Notes under the pieces: generated by a model
Told to the model about the DNA's origin: nothing
Seen by the model: only the letters and a program-made list of their open reading frames with translations
The model's database searches: none
Assembly: GCA_031308135.1 (NCBI GenBank)
Contig: JAHLJT010000631.1
Location: 1,899,371-1,963,370 of the forward strand
Source of the DNA: Acheta domesticus
Lineage: Eukaryota; Arthropoda; Insecta; Orthoptera; Gryllidae
Length of the DNA stretch: 64,000 bases
Direction: 5' to 3'
Shown here: piece after piece, positions 1-12,487 of the stretch
Position numbering within the stretch: the stretch's first letter is position 1
Layout of the letters: every line of letters begins with the position of its first letter
Program-made: the position numbers and the translations under genes

Positions 1-368
1 AATTTTATGTAATTTTAAACAGTGCAATTTTCACTATCCGTTCGAAAAGTTTGAAGAATAAATTCGTAACCCTTTATGAGATAATGGCGTGTGAGCGTTT
101 CTGAAAATGACGGTAACTCTTAATTTTCCAAAATTACTCCAAATTTTGAAAGAAAATTGTCATTTAGAACGAGGTTTTACTGATCTTTAATATTCTTAAA
201 ATAATATTTCCGTTCTTCTATTACGATACCGAAAAATTAAGAAAATGTTTTTTAAACAAAGTACTCTGGGCGGCGACAGATGGCAGCAAGAGTATGTGAC
301 AAGTCCGAATAACAAAGGAAATAGAAAAATAATTCGGGAAAATATGTGCCATTCTGTAGCACCACTAG
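1..368 (+). mobile_element. Partial copy A of the 1.6-kb family with CTAG end
   Basis: This is the 3' part of a dispersed repeat also present at 53232-54846 (same strand) and 32362-33956 (opposite strand). It shares phrases such as the 'ggcggcgacagatgg' region and ends with the same terminus, GTAGCACCACTAG|T. It is cut by the window edge and more divergent, with internal deletions relative to the two long copies. No coding capacity is seen. Confidence 0.7.
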
Positions 369-1600
369 TTTGAGTAATGGTCTACTTAATCTTTGTTTCG
401 AATAATAAATTTCTCAAATGATCCTTCTTGTTGCGGTTATCTTCGGAACCGCCCTTGTGTTCACTCTCTGGAAAAGTGGTGGCCAATCGTTGCGCCCGGC
501 CTCCGTGCTCTGGCCCGAGAGCCCCACAACTGCCCCACGCTCGCTCATTTCGTGGCGGTGGCGAGAGGTAATGTGTGAATTCCAAACGACGTGGAGAGGC
601 TATTGGTGATTGTTCTTGGAGTGCCTTCTTGTCCGTGGTTAAATTCTTTTTCACGTAAATAGTTTCTGGATCAAATGCGTGTGGCGTGTAATTAGATCTA
701 GCAAGGATATCCCGAGTGAATCAAAGCCGATTAATATTCGTGTAAAGTGCATGGAGGTGGTTTCAATAGAAAGTGATGTATTCAATAGTGAAGTGTTACG
801 TGAAATGTTGGAGTAGCATTGAAGCAGATCTGTGATAGATTTTTTACGAATGAAGTGCTAGATAGAAATTATCCTGAAATGCGTTTAATAGGTTTAAAGT
901 GTTGTGAAGTGAAATGTGAGCTCCAAAGAATAGCGAAAATATTTCGTAGTGCGCAATTGTTCACGCTCAAAATGGAGCGTGATGTGATTTGAAGAAATGG
1001 TTTGTGGAAAAAGTGCTTGTGAAAATTCAGAAGCGTAGGTGTTGTGGTGTGCTTTTTGTGCTACTCACATCGCTGCGGCGTTGCGGTCTTCACGACGCCG
1101 TGTCTTCTCGTCGTTCCTAAATTTTCCTTGTTCCCGCCAGGTGGTTAGAAAAACATAAAATGTGGAATGTGTAGTTGTAGTTTCACTCGTTCTAATATCG
1201 AATAGTCCTCAGCGAACGTAAAAAAAAATGCAGTTTTACTTGCAAATATTTCATAAGATTGCAGCAAAACAGATAGTAAGCTAATAAATAGGACCAGTAT
1301 TATTTGTACATTAAAATTTCGTAATTGCCAAGCTTTTCAGAAACTTATACTACTCACAGGAAAAAGTTTGTCAGTTTAGTTGGAAATTAAGAAATAAGAT
1401 TCTAATGATTATAGATTTGTGACTAAACGCACAGATGTGAGAATGTTAAAATAAGAATTGAAATTAAATAGTTCATTGAAGTTATTCAACCTGTCAGAAT
1501 ATTACAAAATAAAGGATATTACAAAATAATTTTGTAATAATATTACAAAATACAAAATAATTACGATATTTAATTATGAACATTTCGTATTTTAATCATA
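369..1600. other. Unassigned stretch with a GC-rich block
   Basis: At 480-575 there is a GC-rich segment with a CCAAT motif on the plus strand and a donor-like GCGAGAG|GTAATG. At about 1080-1140 a second GC-rich piece ends CCCGCCAG|GTGG. Between them the text has the GTGAAGTG-rich look of insect 5' UTRs. This could be a non-coding first exon of a plus-strand gene, but no coding frame supports it. From 1200 on it is plain AT-rich DNA. Confidence 0.15.
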
Positions 1601-1629
1601 TTTAATAACTATGAAGGGGGATTACGGTG

Positions 1630-2953
1630 AATAGTTCGTTGGTAGCATAGGTTAGAGCAGGTTCCAACCCACAGGGCAGGGTAGCGTAGCACCCCTGGCA
1701 GAAGAGGAGCAGCGCTTTGGCCTGACGCCGGTGGAGGCTGGATGCTGTGAGTGTTCTCTGGGTGGAGCCCTTTCCCTGTCCTCTCCTCAGCCCTGTGCCC
1801 TTCGCAGCGTCCGTGGCAGCCCTGAGGGAGGCCAGGCCGTTTGCGATCCTACTCCCGGCTGCACGACGGATGACACAGGTCTAGTCACACACGCAAACAA
1901 CGAAACTGATACAGAAAGGAGTACAGTGAATACAAAGATGAAAGAAACGAACAGCATAGCATAAAAGCTGAGTAGAAACTACGGTTTCCCCACATGCACT
2001 CAATTGTAGGTTGGGAGGTGTAATTCTTCCTCGTGCAGTCATAGGCTCCGCTCAGGTAATTTTAAGATACTATTGGTCCGCCTTTAATTTATTTCTGGGT
2101 TCCTGCAGTCTTGTCTATTGAAATTAACTTTTTCATTAAAACGTAAGAGTAAATTTAAATGTTAGTTATTGGAGCTTAGCTAGATAATATAGTGATTATT
2201 TAATTTCAATTCCAATGTACATTAATGACAATAATTTAAATATCATTTAATGTTTGTCACGGATACTTGCATATTATTTACACTTAAGTGGAAAGGATTT
2301 ATTTCAATGATAAATAAATGTCGCTTGGAATGTAGAATTATTGCCTTGTTAAAGATTAGGATGGGCAAATGTAGGAAGGAGACTGCAGAGCCCGACTAGC
2401 CAGTAATAGACGGTTTGTTTAGCCATATTAAGGGATCCACTCCTGTGTTGGACTACCGCTTTTGTACATGGCATGCATTCCGTCATAGAGGAAATTGAAA
2501 GGGGATCTTGACTGGGTGGGAAACTTTTTGAGCTGCGAGATGTTGCACCTCGCATTTTGCTTTGATGTGAATGGCAGGTGACCTCCCTCTGCATTGTAGG
2601 CTAGGTCGTCATTCGGCAGGGAAGGTCACAATGCCTACTGTCGATTTAGGAGGGACACGCCTGCAAGGCTCACAGGGCAGGGTGGGTAGGCTAAGTGCTA
2701 GGGAAGTGTTTCAATTCCACTTTGTTCAAATTGACCTTCAAATTTGTTTGGGTCATTCTAGTGAATATTTATTTGCAATGCAAAAGATTATTCAAAATAC
2801 ATAATCGAATGGAATACTTCTTCCTAACTGAAGGAAAACCGAAGGTTTGCCCATCGTTCAGTCTTCCTTCAGTGGGAAATTTCTTAGTTGGCGGACAGCA
2901 CACTCAAAACAGGGTGGGACTTTTTCGAAACTGTTCCAAAGCTTTTTCCAATA
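1630..2953. other. Non-coding, short dispersed similarities only
   Basis: A GC-rich patch at 1640-1900 and another at 2560-2700 share a short phrase around ACAGGGCAGGGT, possibly remnants of an old repeat. No exon, promoter or element boundary can be supported. Confidence 0.2.
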
Positions 2954-3119
2954 GATTAAATATAAACAAATTAATTTTTTTCTTTACAGGATCATAAGTC
3001 CGCATCAGACGTGGCACATTGATTAAATATAAACAAATCGACATTTTTCTTACAGGATCATAAGTCCGCGTGAGACGTGGCAAACTACAAATTTTAAAGT
3101 CCATGTGTATGCGTGGCAA
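2954..3119 (+). repeat. 67-bp tandem duplication plus degenerate third copy
   Basis: GATTAAATATAAACAAAT begins at 2954 and again at 3021 (period 67). Each unit carries a pyrimidine tract ending in ACAG, then GATCATAAGTCCGC and GACGTGGCA. A shortened, diverged third unit follows at about 3085-3119. Confidence 0.75.
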
Positions 3120-3238
3120 AATTACGTTACTTTAAAGAAGAGTAAATAGGCATCTTTTTTACGGGAAATAGTGATCAAACCTCCTAATAAATACTCCACA
3201 CAAGCTACCAAACACGTCAATATATTGCATTATGACTG

Positions 3239-3897
3239 TTCTAATTCTGCTTTATTTCAGCTCTAATTCTGCTTTATTTCAGCTCTAATTCTGCTTTATT
3301 TCAGCTCTAATTCTGCTTTATTTCAAGTCTAATTCTGCTTTATTTCAGCTCTAATTCTGCTTTATTTCAGCTCTAATTCTGCTTTATTTCAGCTCTAATT
3401 CTGCTTTATTTCAGCTCTAATTCTGCTTTATTTCAGCTCTAATTCTGCTTTATTTCAGCTCTAATTCTGCTTTATTTCAGCTCTAATTCTGCTTTATTTC
3501 AGCTCTAATTCTGCTTTATTTCAGCTCTAATTCTGCTTTATTTCAGCTCTAATTCTGCTTTATTTCAGCTCTAATTCTGCTTTATTTCAGCTCTAATTCT
3601 GCTTTATTTCAGCTCTAATTCTGCTTTATTTCAGCTCTAATTCTGCTTTATTTCAGCTCTAATTCTGCTTTATTTCAGCTCTAATTCTGCTTTATTTCAG
3701 CTCTAATTCTGCTTTATTTCAGCTCTAATTCTGCTTTATTTCAGCTCTAATTCTGCTTTATTTCAGCTCTAATTCTGCTTTATTTCAGCTCTAATTCTGC
3801 TTTATTTCAGCTCTAATTCTGCTTTATTTCAGCTCTAATTCTGCTTTATTTCAGCTCTAATTCTGCTTTATTTCAGATCTAATTCTGCTTTATTTCA
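3239..3897 (+). repeat. 22-bp minisatellite, about 30 copies
   Basis: The unit CTCTAATTCTGCTTTATTTC plus AG is repeated about 30 times over 659 bp with almost no variation. The exceptions are a variant near 3325 and slightly altered first and last units. Every unit contains a branch-point-like CTAAT followed by a pyrimidine tract and CAG, so on the plus strand it resembles a 3' splice site. Such homogeneity suggests recent expansion. Confidence 0.95.
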
Positions 3898-6190
3898 TTT
3901 TTGAAAATTAGTGTAAAATAAGAAACGAGAAAAAATGCAATAAAGTAAAAAAGATTAAATTTACACCCCATTTATTTCCTTACTTCTGCGCTGGCGAATA
4001 GTTAATCAATACATGATTTTGTTATTTTCAACTCTGTAGAAGTATGTATTGATCCTGAGAAGAACAGATGTCTGCGTTCATATTTTTTTGTTTCAGGTAC
4101 TCATTAACGTGATTGAAAGACGTAACAATCTTACAGGACGAATTATAAAGTATGCCTAAGTGCCTGTATTCAGATACGAAAGATAGGCTGGCAAGAAGTG
4201 AAATATATCTGATTTAGCTGTGTGAAATGTGAAGAAATAAAAGGTGTGAAGACAGCAGAATGTACTGTTTGGTAAAAATGTTGAGACATTATTTACATTA
4301 TTTCTTTTATCAGATTCCATCTCGACCAGTTTTTTCGTGGTTTTCTTTGATCCATTGAGCAAATGCTAAAATGGTCTATTTGGTTCTGGAGTATGAATGA
4401 AACTTAATGGTAAGTGGCACGAGTGTAACTTAATTGCTGAGCTCTCCTTTTTACTTTCCCGTATGCGTACGTATACACGGAGTGATATTTTCTAATTGTG
4501 ATAATACCAGAGAGAGAGTTTTGTTAGCAGTAATAATCAGATCTATAGATAATTTAGTTGCGAATATTTTTCTACTACGCAGGAGCAAACATTTCTAGTT
4601 TCCAAATGTTTAAAAGCAGTATATTTTGGCACAAAACTTTGTTGCGTTCAACTATGCATAGGTCAAGGTACGTATTCTGAAGTTGGAGAATACGTGTGCG
4701 AATTGTATTAACCCCGTACGTCCAACGTCCAAAACCTGCCTTCAAAAATGTTATTCACTCTCAAATTCTTGAAAGAAGTATAATTTCTCAAGCAAAAATT
4801 GAAATCTTATGAAAATGCAGAAAATTAAATCCTAAATAGTAGATATATTTTTCAAAAAATAGCTGAAGAGTGAACAAATTTAAGTGTACGTATTTTGTTT
4901 TTTGATTGCAGATCCTGAGTAGTAAGCAGTCACGTCGTCCCAGCACGAGGGTGAAAAAGTTCTGACTGATTTTGCTTTGCTTTTTCAATCTCAACGAACT
5001 TCACATTTTGGTCTGTCTTCATTTTACATTCTTTCGATCTTTTCTCACCCATTTCTTCTCATATTTGGACCTTCCAGATCAGAACTGGTCTGATCTATAC
5101 ACCTTGTGTCGGGTGTTCTATTTAAAATACGTTTTGGCACCCCCCTTCATCGAGTGAAAATGACTGTACCTAGTACCGTTTTCTAGTCTTCTGCTTGAAT
5201 TTTGGAACCCCAGTTCATTCAACTACACTTATCTTGTCCAGTCTTACCTACAATGATCCGTCTGAGTCTGATAGTATTCCCTTCGCAACTTTGAAGGCCA
5301 CATTTCGCTCCATAAATATTTTCCACTATACTGTGAAAGGTTTCCTTTGGTCTTGTGTAAATGATACTCCACAAAAGAACATGAAGAGCTTTTGAAAGAT
5401 CAAGATCACAAATTTCTGTTAAGCTATTCTATTAGCTGTCTTGTGGAGAAAACATAAGTAGTTCCACAAGTTTTACAATTCATCGTTCAGAGGATTGTTT
5501 GTGAATCATTGGAATTTCAGAATTCTGAAACGATTCAAACTATAAATATTTCAATTATCAACCATTTTCTCAAGTTCATCAATTGTTCAAAAATATTTAA
5601 AATTTCAAGTTTTCAGTTGCCTGTTAAGCACTTTCCCGGATTATATAGTAAAAAACTGTTTAAATTTTATTAAACAGTTCATTGGTGAATCGAATACGTT
5701 AGTTCTCTAGAAGAATTGTTCATAAAATTCACCCCTATTCTAGATTGTCGAGAATTTGGAATGTTGCACCACTCATTTGTTCGGTTTGCTTTGAACAATG
5801 GAATCAAATCATGTTAAAATTCTGCTGAAATGAACCTAAAGATTTCTGGTGTAACTTTTTAAAATGTCATTTGTTTTATTAGCGATATATGATAACTATT
5901 ATCTTCGATTTTGAATCTGGCTCATCTTTCATTTCGTCTCATTCTATAGTTGTTACTAATGTCTTCCGATTTCTTGAACTGTGTAGATATAGCAATTTTC
6001 ACAGTTAATATTGGTTTTTAAACATAGTTCTACAAATCCTTATCACATGACACTTTTTTAGATTTCATTAACTGAAGTTAAACATTTTAACAAAGATTTT
6101 TCCCTGCTTCACTTCCAACCCCTGTGAAGCGTTCTAATTACTCCCATCCTGTCACTGTTCTAATTCCTTCCCACTCTACCTGAAAGATGG
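3898..6190. other. AT-rich non-coding DNA
   Basis: I see no gene here. The only recognisable item is the 43-bp terminal fragment of the 1.6-kb family at 4445-4487, listed separately. The short open frames are not supported by splice sites or motifs. Confidence 0.5.
4445..4487 (+). mobile_element. Solo 43-bp 5' end of the 1.6-kb family (copy D)
   Basis: TCCTTTTTACTTTCCC, then a near-palindrome (GTATGCGTACGTATAC) and ACGGAGTGATA, matches the first 43 bp of the copy at 53232. Similarity stops abruptly after it. It is either a severely truncated insertion or a remnant. Confidence 0.7.
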
Positions 6191-6194
6191 CTGC

Positions 6195-6731
6195 GAGATG
6201 GCTCAGTGCATCAACCTGATGTCACTGCACTCCCTCGGACCGGAAGGTCCTAGGTTAGTCCCGACTGCGGCAGGATTTTCGACACCTAACTTGTCAGCGA
6301 GGTCGAATTCAGTCGCTGTCCGGAGGAGAATTCTAGCGACCGGCTGCTCTGATCGGTAGTTTTCTGTAGTTTCTCCGATCAAAACCAGGCGAATGCCGGA
6401 GCAGTACCCTAACAAACGGGCCACGGACCGCGCGCGATCTTTCCTTCCTCTTCCTTGTCCTATCCTCTCCACTTACACACACACTTACATGCACTATACA
6501 ACCACAATACCGTGAGACCGGTCGAGAGCTTACAGCTTGTCGCGACTGGGGCGGTGCCCCGCTGGTGGGAGATACCTGGTTGAGGGGAAAACCCGCTAGC
6601 CGACGGTAGGTCGGCGCCAGATCTCGCCATCCAGCGGGGAAAAAAATCATCGCCACTTCCCGAGAGAAAACGCGCACTACACTTACGGGACTAAAGTAAG
6701 TAGTGGGCGCGCCCGGAAACACGAATCAATC
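6195..6731 (+). mobile_element. SINE-1 copy S1 (tRNA-headed SINE)
   Basis: The head GAGATGGCTCAGTGCATC, with a B-box-like region near 6250, resembles a tRNA internal promoter, though GGTTCGAGTCCC is degraded here to GGTTAGTCCC. The body is shared with copies at 42.8, 44.0, 45.0 and 56.7 kb: the GGAGGAGAATTCTAGCG box, ACGGGCCACGGACCGCG, and the CGGTGCCCCGCTGG core. It ends CGGAAACACGAATCAATCA, an (AATC)n-type tail. It is about 535 bp and essentially full length. The long minus-strand frames are shadows. Confidence 0.8.
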
Positions 6732-6739
6732 ACTTCTCA

Positions 6740-8140
6740 CCCACCCTACCGCGCTTCTAATTCCTTCCCAATTCTGACTGCTGGGTAGTGCCCCCGGAGC
6801 GCGTGTGAGATACGCGTACGCGGAGATGCTACTTGGCGATGCTCTTCACTCCCGACGCGACTCTCGGACTTCTACATATAAAGTATACTTTGAAGGAGGA
6901 TTGCTCCAAAAACTCGTTCCACGCAAAGTTGACATTAAAGAGAACGTGGCCACAGAAATAATAGAATTGAAAAACAAATAGTAAAAATTGAAATAATTTG
7001 GGAAACTGCAACCGCGCAATGTAACTTTGTTCTTGTCTTTTTTCACGATTTACAAAACACTTAACATCTTCAATGTACTTAATTTTAAAATTTAATTTGC
7101 ATGATGTACTTTTATTATAAAAACTGGTTTCATCTTTCAAAATCAAGAAGTCCTGCTGCAAAATCTTGCATACGGCCGTTGTGTCAAGATTTTTTTTGTT
7201 AGTTTCGTAAGTGGAAGCCACGGGAAAAAGAAACTTCCTACTTGTATTATTACTAAACAACGACTCATATTTTTTTAAGGGCATGGAGTCCTTTAAAGTT
7301 TTAAGAAATTGAGAGGTAAATTACGCAGAGAAAAAGGTTGTAAGGTGTAAGAGACGTTAAACTAAAATTTCAAAAAAAGTTTCAATTAATATCGGAAATA
7401 CAGTAATTTACACACTTTCCTTTATGTTCGCAAAAAATTTAAAGAAAACGAATACGAACATTTTTCAGAAAATTTGAAAAGTCACATGAGCTTCTTGTCC
7501 TTATCTCCAAAAATTAACATATTAATGGTCCCCGGAACTGCCAAACTCTTAGCTTCATCTTCACGTGCTTACAAAATTTTTTCAAGCTTTTACGACAGTT
7601 TCGCGTAATACGGACGGGTATGCCGATTTTGGGGTACAAAATTGCATGCATATTCTCAAACCTACCTTAATTATTCCAAACAGCATTAATGGACATTAGT
7701 CATGGCATGCGAAAAGTTAAGATCAAAAAAATTTACTGTATTTACAACATTCCAGATTGATTCAAATACTTAACAGCCCTGTAATGCAATATCGGGAGAA
7801 AAAGTAAAAGTAGTTATTTGTTATATGCTAATAAATTATGCAAACAGAATTCTTGAAAACAGGATTGAAGTAAATTCAAAATCTAATTTCCAAATTTAAA
7901 TGATCATAGTAAAATTAATTTAAATGAGAAGATTTTAGAATCAGAATGCATGATTTTATTAAGATTCCAAAGTGCAAGTTTTAAGGACGAGGAAGAGTGG
8001 GAAGGGGGAGTGGTTAAGGCGATTGGTTGGTGGTCTTATAGGCAGCGTGAAAACTAAAGGGTGAATAAAAGGAAGAATAATGAAGCGTTCAAATAAATAC
8101 TTTATGTATTTTGAGGAATGTTTTATAAGAGTAAACTGAA
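6740..8140. other. AT-rich non-coding DNA
   Basis: A 151-codon minus-strand frame at 7284-6829 crosses this area but shows no domain, no splice context and AT-driven composition. I do not support it as a gene. Nothing else is recognised. Confidence 0.4.
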
Positions 8141-8142
8141 AT

Positions 8143-8294
8143 CGAAAACTATGGTGAAGTCGTAGGCTTCCGCGGCCGGAGTCATCTGGATGATCTTGCC
8201 TGTCCGGATGACGCCGCATCAAAGGCTGCGTAACAACACAGCCTACGACGCGGCGTCACCCGGACAGACAAGATCATCCACGAAAACTATGGTG
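8143..8294. repeat. Foldback insertion flanked by 14-bp direct repeats
   Basis: CGAAAACTATGGTG occurs at 8143-8156 and 8281-8294, flanking a 124-bp GC-rich insert. Inside, 8188-8217 pairs with 8250-8279 (28 of 30 positions). A second pair, GTCGTAGGCT at 8159 and AGCCTACGAC at 8240, crosses the first, so the topology is interlocked and not a simple hairpin. The direct repeats look like a target-site duplication. Confidence 0.8.
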
Positions 8295-11064
8295 TTCATA
8301 AAGTGTAAACTTCATTCAAAAGATGAAAATGTTGGAAACTTACCAACAGTCAGATTTATTTTTCAATAAAACTGATATGGGTCGGTAGAACAGAAAGCTA
8401 GTGAACTGGTATAGTTCAGTTTCAAGAGGTGTTTCAAATCGCACTTATTAAAAATTTACATTCTTTTGCAATAAAACTTTATACATTGGATACCAATAGC
8501 AAAATTAATCCCGAAAGCGTTGCTACTACTGTTCTCGAAAATGTTTGTGACGCAGATAACACCAAAGGAATGTGAAATTTAAATTTATATAATTTATTTA
8601 TCAAGATAATGGTTTTAAATCTATACTAATTATTGTAGATATCTTTCCGTTTTGAAAATCGGAGTAAGCTTGTTCGTACTTAATAAAAAAAATATTGTCA
8701 CTGTTGTATTTAACCAAAAGCTAGAAATGGTTTTCGAAAACTGTCTGGTAAATGCAGATAAACAAAATTAGATCGGAGGTTTCAATAGACATTTCGTATT
8801 TATAATCGGAGGAAAAGAAAAATAAAATTTAGGGATAATTAAAAATATTATGTAAAGCTGCTTGGTGCCAATATAATATTTTGCAGGTATAATTTACAAT
8901 TAAACAATATTCCTGATTTTAAATATTAACTCTCTACATCCTTTGTTACAAAACAACAAATTCAGAGAGATTTTGAGCTCAAAACGCAAGTTTTTTAGGG
9001 CTATAAATTTGTCTTAATGTACTATTGACGCCGGAAAATTCGTCGGCGCAGTAATTAAATATTATAAAGGTCCTAAAATCAGTTCAATAGCTCTTTGAGA
9101 AGTGGCTAGATTTCTCGTAAAATTACTAACGAAATTTTGTCAAAATTTATCACAATTATCGAACTATTAATTTCATAGATGTTTTAGTTTTTTACGAAGG
9201 TTCAGGTTTTGATGTGACATTCCCCTTCTAAATTAGTACTCCCATCAACAATGTGCTGTCATTCAGGAGATGTTAACTTTAGATGTTATAAAGGTTAATT
9301 TATTTCTAAACTATAGTTAACAATTAAACATTAATTCCTTATTGCGGATACAAAACATGAATGTTAAAACATTTTAAAATTCGCATTGTGTAACAGTTGA
9401 TGCATACCGTAGAATTTACGAATAAACTGTAAAATGTGAATTTGGATTGATTATTAATATTTTCTGATAAAAAAATTATTTAAATTTCATTAAACGATAG
9501 CTCACAATGCTATTATAATATTTTTTTCAAATAGATTATGATTGCAATTAATTTGTAATGTTCGAAAGATCGCTTTTTTCAGGTATGTGTAACTTTAAAA
9601 AAAATGGCCGTCTTCAAAGAATGTAATTCTAATTTTTTTCCACAGGCCTTCAGCCATTAAGATAAATAACCCAGAGATAGAGGACGCTGATAATATCTAC
9701 CAATGTTCAGGTTTAGCCACACTCCTTTACGAAAGTTCAAAAAAGGCTGTAAGGAAAGTGAAATATTTAGAAGAAATTTACCAAGATTTACGAAGTTAGC
9801 AAGGCCCACAATTCTACAGAATAACCTTGACATAAAGTAAACCGCACGGTTAACACTTGCAGGATTTTTGATATAGTTTCATACCTGACGACCGAGAAGA
9901 TTAAGAACATTTGGCTCAACTGAAATCAGGAAGCAAGTGAATGTTATTTACTTAAAACTTATTTTACAGAAGTATTTGTTATATAACTTCAGAGTCATCT
10001 TTTTTTGTTTGCATTTTTAACCAGGAAATGTCAGTAGCTTTTGAAAACAGTGAATTTGTATATTAAAACTTCAAGAACGAGAATCACAAAAATTTTAAGA
10101 AAATAACAATTCCCAACCAATAATACGCATCTTCAATAAAACCTAAAAGAAAAATCAAACAATTAAAGAGAACACAAGAAAGCTAAAACACTTGGAAACA
10201 GCATTATCAGTTCGAAATTAATAAAACAAGCCCTTGAAAGGTAGCATTTTGGTTGCAAGAATTTACAAGAATGTAAAAGTCTTCATTAAAATAAAGGAAG
10301 AAATCGGGATAAAATCGGAAATATGACACCTCCACAAAGATCATTACAAGAGTGAAATTTGTTCGCCATCTTCAGTCATTCGATCCTGTTACTCAATTTT
10401 TAGTTACATTGCCGGATACAATCTGAACGCTTTCTTCCACACTTCATGAAGTTACAAAATAAATTAAGGACTTTACTCGGTCTTTTTAAAGATATATTAT
10501 TTTACTTTCGTTATATATACCTCCTATTTAAAACTCGCTTTGTGGAGTTGTGCTGTCGAAGCAAAAAATTGGGTAAAGTAGTACCTTGTGTGCAGTGCAG
10601 TGCGATGTGTTTATTAAAGCCGTCGATTAGCATTTATAACAATTATATACGAAAACGTAATAATAGGATTAGTTTTTATACGCTTCATTAGATAGGACGT
10701 TTATTTAATTCAATATACGAAAATGTGTTCTTTCACGAAGCTGTAAATAATCTGCAGTGCTAAACGTCTACTTAGCATCTCGTAGAATTTGGTATACAAT
10801 GCTGATGGTCTTATACAGATTCTAAAAAGAAATTATCACATTTTAATGTAAATACGCTTTCTTTTTCAGAAATCTGGATGGAAGACAATGGTTGAAAATG
10901 GTTGTGTAACCCCAGGATCGTTAAACTTCAGATTGAATCTAAAATGCTTAACATTTTTTCAGGAATATGAACTTTCTGGTTTATTTTTAGGATTTTCAGG
11001 AAACCGAACTGTGTTCGTTCAAACAGATAGTGACACCCAAATTCCCTGGAGTATCCACTATACT
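8295..11064. other. AT-rich non-coding DNA
   Basis: This is about 2.8 kb without a supported exon, element terminus or RNA gene. A minor microsatellite-like AT bias is all I see. Confidence 0.5.
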
Positions 11065-11068
11065 GCAT

Positions 11069-12423
11069 TGTGACCGTTCATTCTGGTCTTCTCGAGGGAT
11101 ATATCGAGGGTTTTGGGCTTTCTGTGAAATTTTGAAGAAAAACACGACAACATCAAGTGGAAAAACCATTCAACAATATAATTATGCACTTGTTAAACAA
11201 AAATACAAAAAATAAAGTTGCCAATACCATTGACTCTTACCACAAAACAACACACAAGCAAAAATAAATCAATGACAAAAAAAAATTGATTAGTGAGCAA
11301 TTTGCGCAAATGCTTCTAGTACCCTCTATCAATTCTATATTTAAATTTAGTACTCAATATTCAATTTTATAAAGTTTATCTTCACTTTTGGTACCTTTAC
11401 TCATATTTACTTTTAATTTTACTAGTCAATATTCAATGTTATAAAGTTCATCGTTATTTTCTCTCAGATTATAAAAAAAAATATTCTCAGTTTATTTGTA
11501 GGTAGTAGTCCCCTTTATTTGAAGACCATGCACTCGCGACGGGATCCCTTGATGCCTTATCAGTTGGCCTCCAAGAAAGACCTCGTCCCTCCCGTTGATG
11601 CTTGCAGCGTCCAGGCTGAGCGGCGCGGTGTAACGGTAGCGCAGCGGGTTTCGCCCGCCTGCGATGCTCCTTCGGTATGGCAAGGTTACTCCATTCCTCC
11701 CGGGAATGCATGTGGATTATCGGCAGAGTAGCGCGGCGCGGTGCAACTGCAGCACAGCAAACGCTCGTGACCTCCGCCAGCCTGTGGTGGTCCTTCGGTA
11801 CAGCATCGTTAATCTCGTCCCTGCCGGGAACACATGTGGCGTACAGGAAGCGCAGCGCTGCCCGCTGTCAAGACCTTGCAGCGGCCTGTGGTTATGTGGC
11901 CTCCGCCGGCCTACGGCGCTCCTGCGGAACGTCTCTTGATTGCAAAACCAAAATAGTGGTCAAGCGGTCAACTACGGGTTGCGTAGAGATATCGGGCCAA
12001 GTAGCTCTACTTTCTCCGAAGAATGCTGGTGTAAACTCGAACAATGTTCTGTATAGAGTCTCTTACATGCGCCACGTAACTGTTCACAAGTTACCTATTG
12101 GTGTTTTGCACGAATAGTTTATCTCCGTTGCCTATTCAATCACTAGCACTGAGAAACATTTACTCTCAATCGCGCGACGTAATGGTCCGATAATCTCTCG
12201 TCCCATTGTAACAGGCACATGAAAGTTTCGCACTATTCGCGTCCGACTCCGACCGTTGACTCCGTTAGACTGCCTTCTTTTTTTCCTCGTAAGAGCCACA
12301 GCTACCCCTCCCCTCACCTCCCCGCCAGCGACAGTTGATAAGGGAACAGGGGGGGAGCTCGTAGGGCAGCGCAATCGCGCGGCTGATCTCGCCAACTTTT
12401 GGTATTTGAGCGGAATCGCTACA
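11069..12423 (-). repeat. 3' LTR of the Gypsy element (left copy)
   Basis: It is 1355 bp and nearly identical to 17702-19069. In element orientation it starts TGTAGCGATTCCGC and ends GGTCACA. The portion at about 11600-11930 is GC-rich and contains degenerate internal repeats sharing GGTCCTTCGGTA-like and CGGGAA.CATGTGG phrases. It lacks a 10-bp segment present in the other LTR near 18283. Frames within it are duplicated in both LTRs and not considered genes. Confidence 0.95.
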
Positions 12424-12440
12424 TAGCCCCCTTCTCAAAG
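12424..12440 (-). other. Polypurine tract of the Gypsy element
   Basis: On the minus strand, directly before the 3' LTR, the sequence CTTTGAGAAGGGGGCTA is purine-rich and in the standard position for plus-strand priming. Confidence 0.75.
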
Positions 12441-12487
12441 AAAAAAAAATCTGTTCTTCTTTTGAGAACGTTAAGATTTATTTTTTT

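Noticed and set aside
3239..3897. CRISPR-like array
   Set aside because: Contiguous tandem repeat without unique spacers in a eukaryotic context.
6333..6722. 129-codon frame in SINE S1
   Set aside because: Antisense frame through a SINE; similar shadows appear in other copies.
11677..12117. 146-codon frame, repeated at 18321-18761
   Set aside because: It is the same LTR sequence seen twice and is antisense to the element; GC-rich LTR composition explains it.
12424..12487. Envelope gene of the Gypsy element
   Set aside because: Only about 60 bp lie between the integrase stop and the LTR, so there is no room for one.
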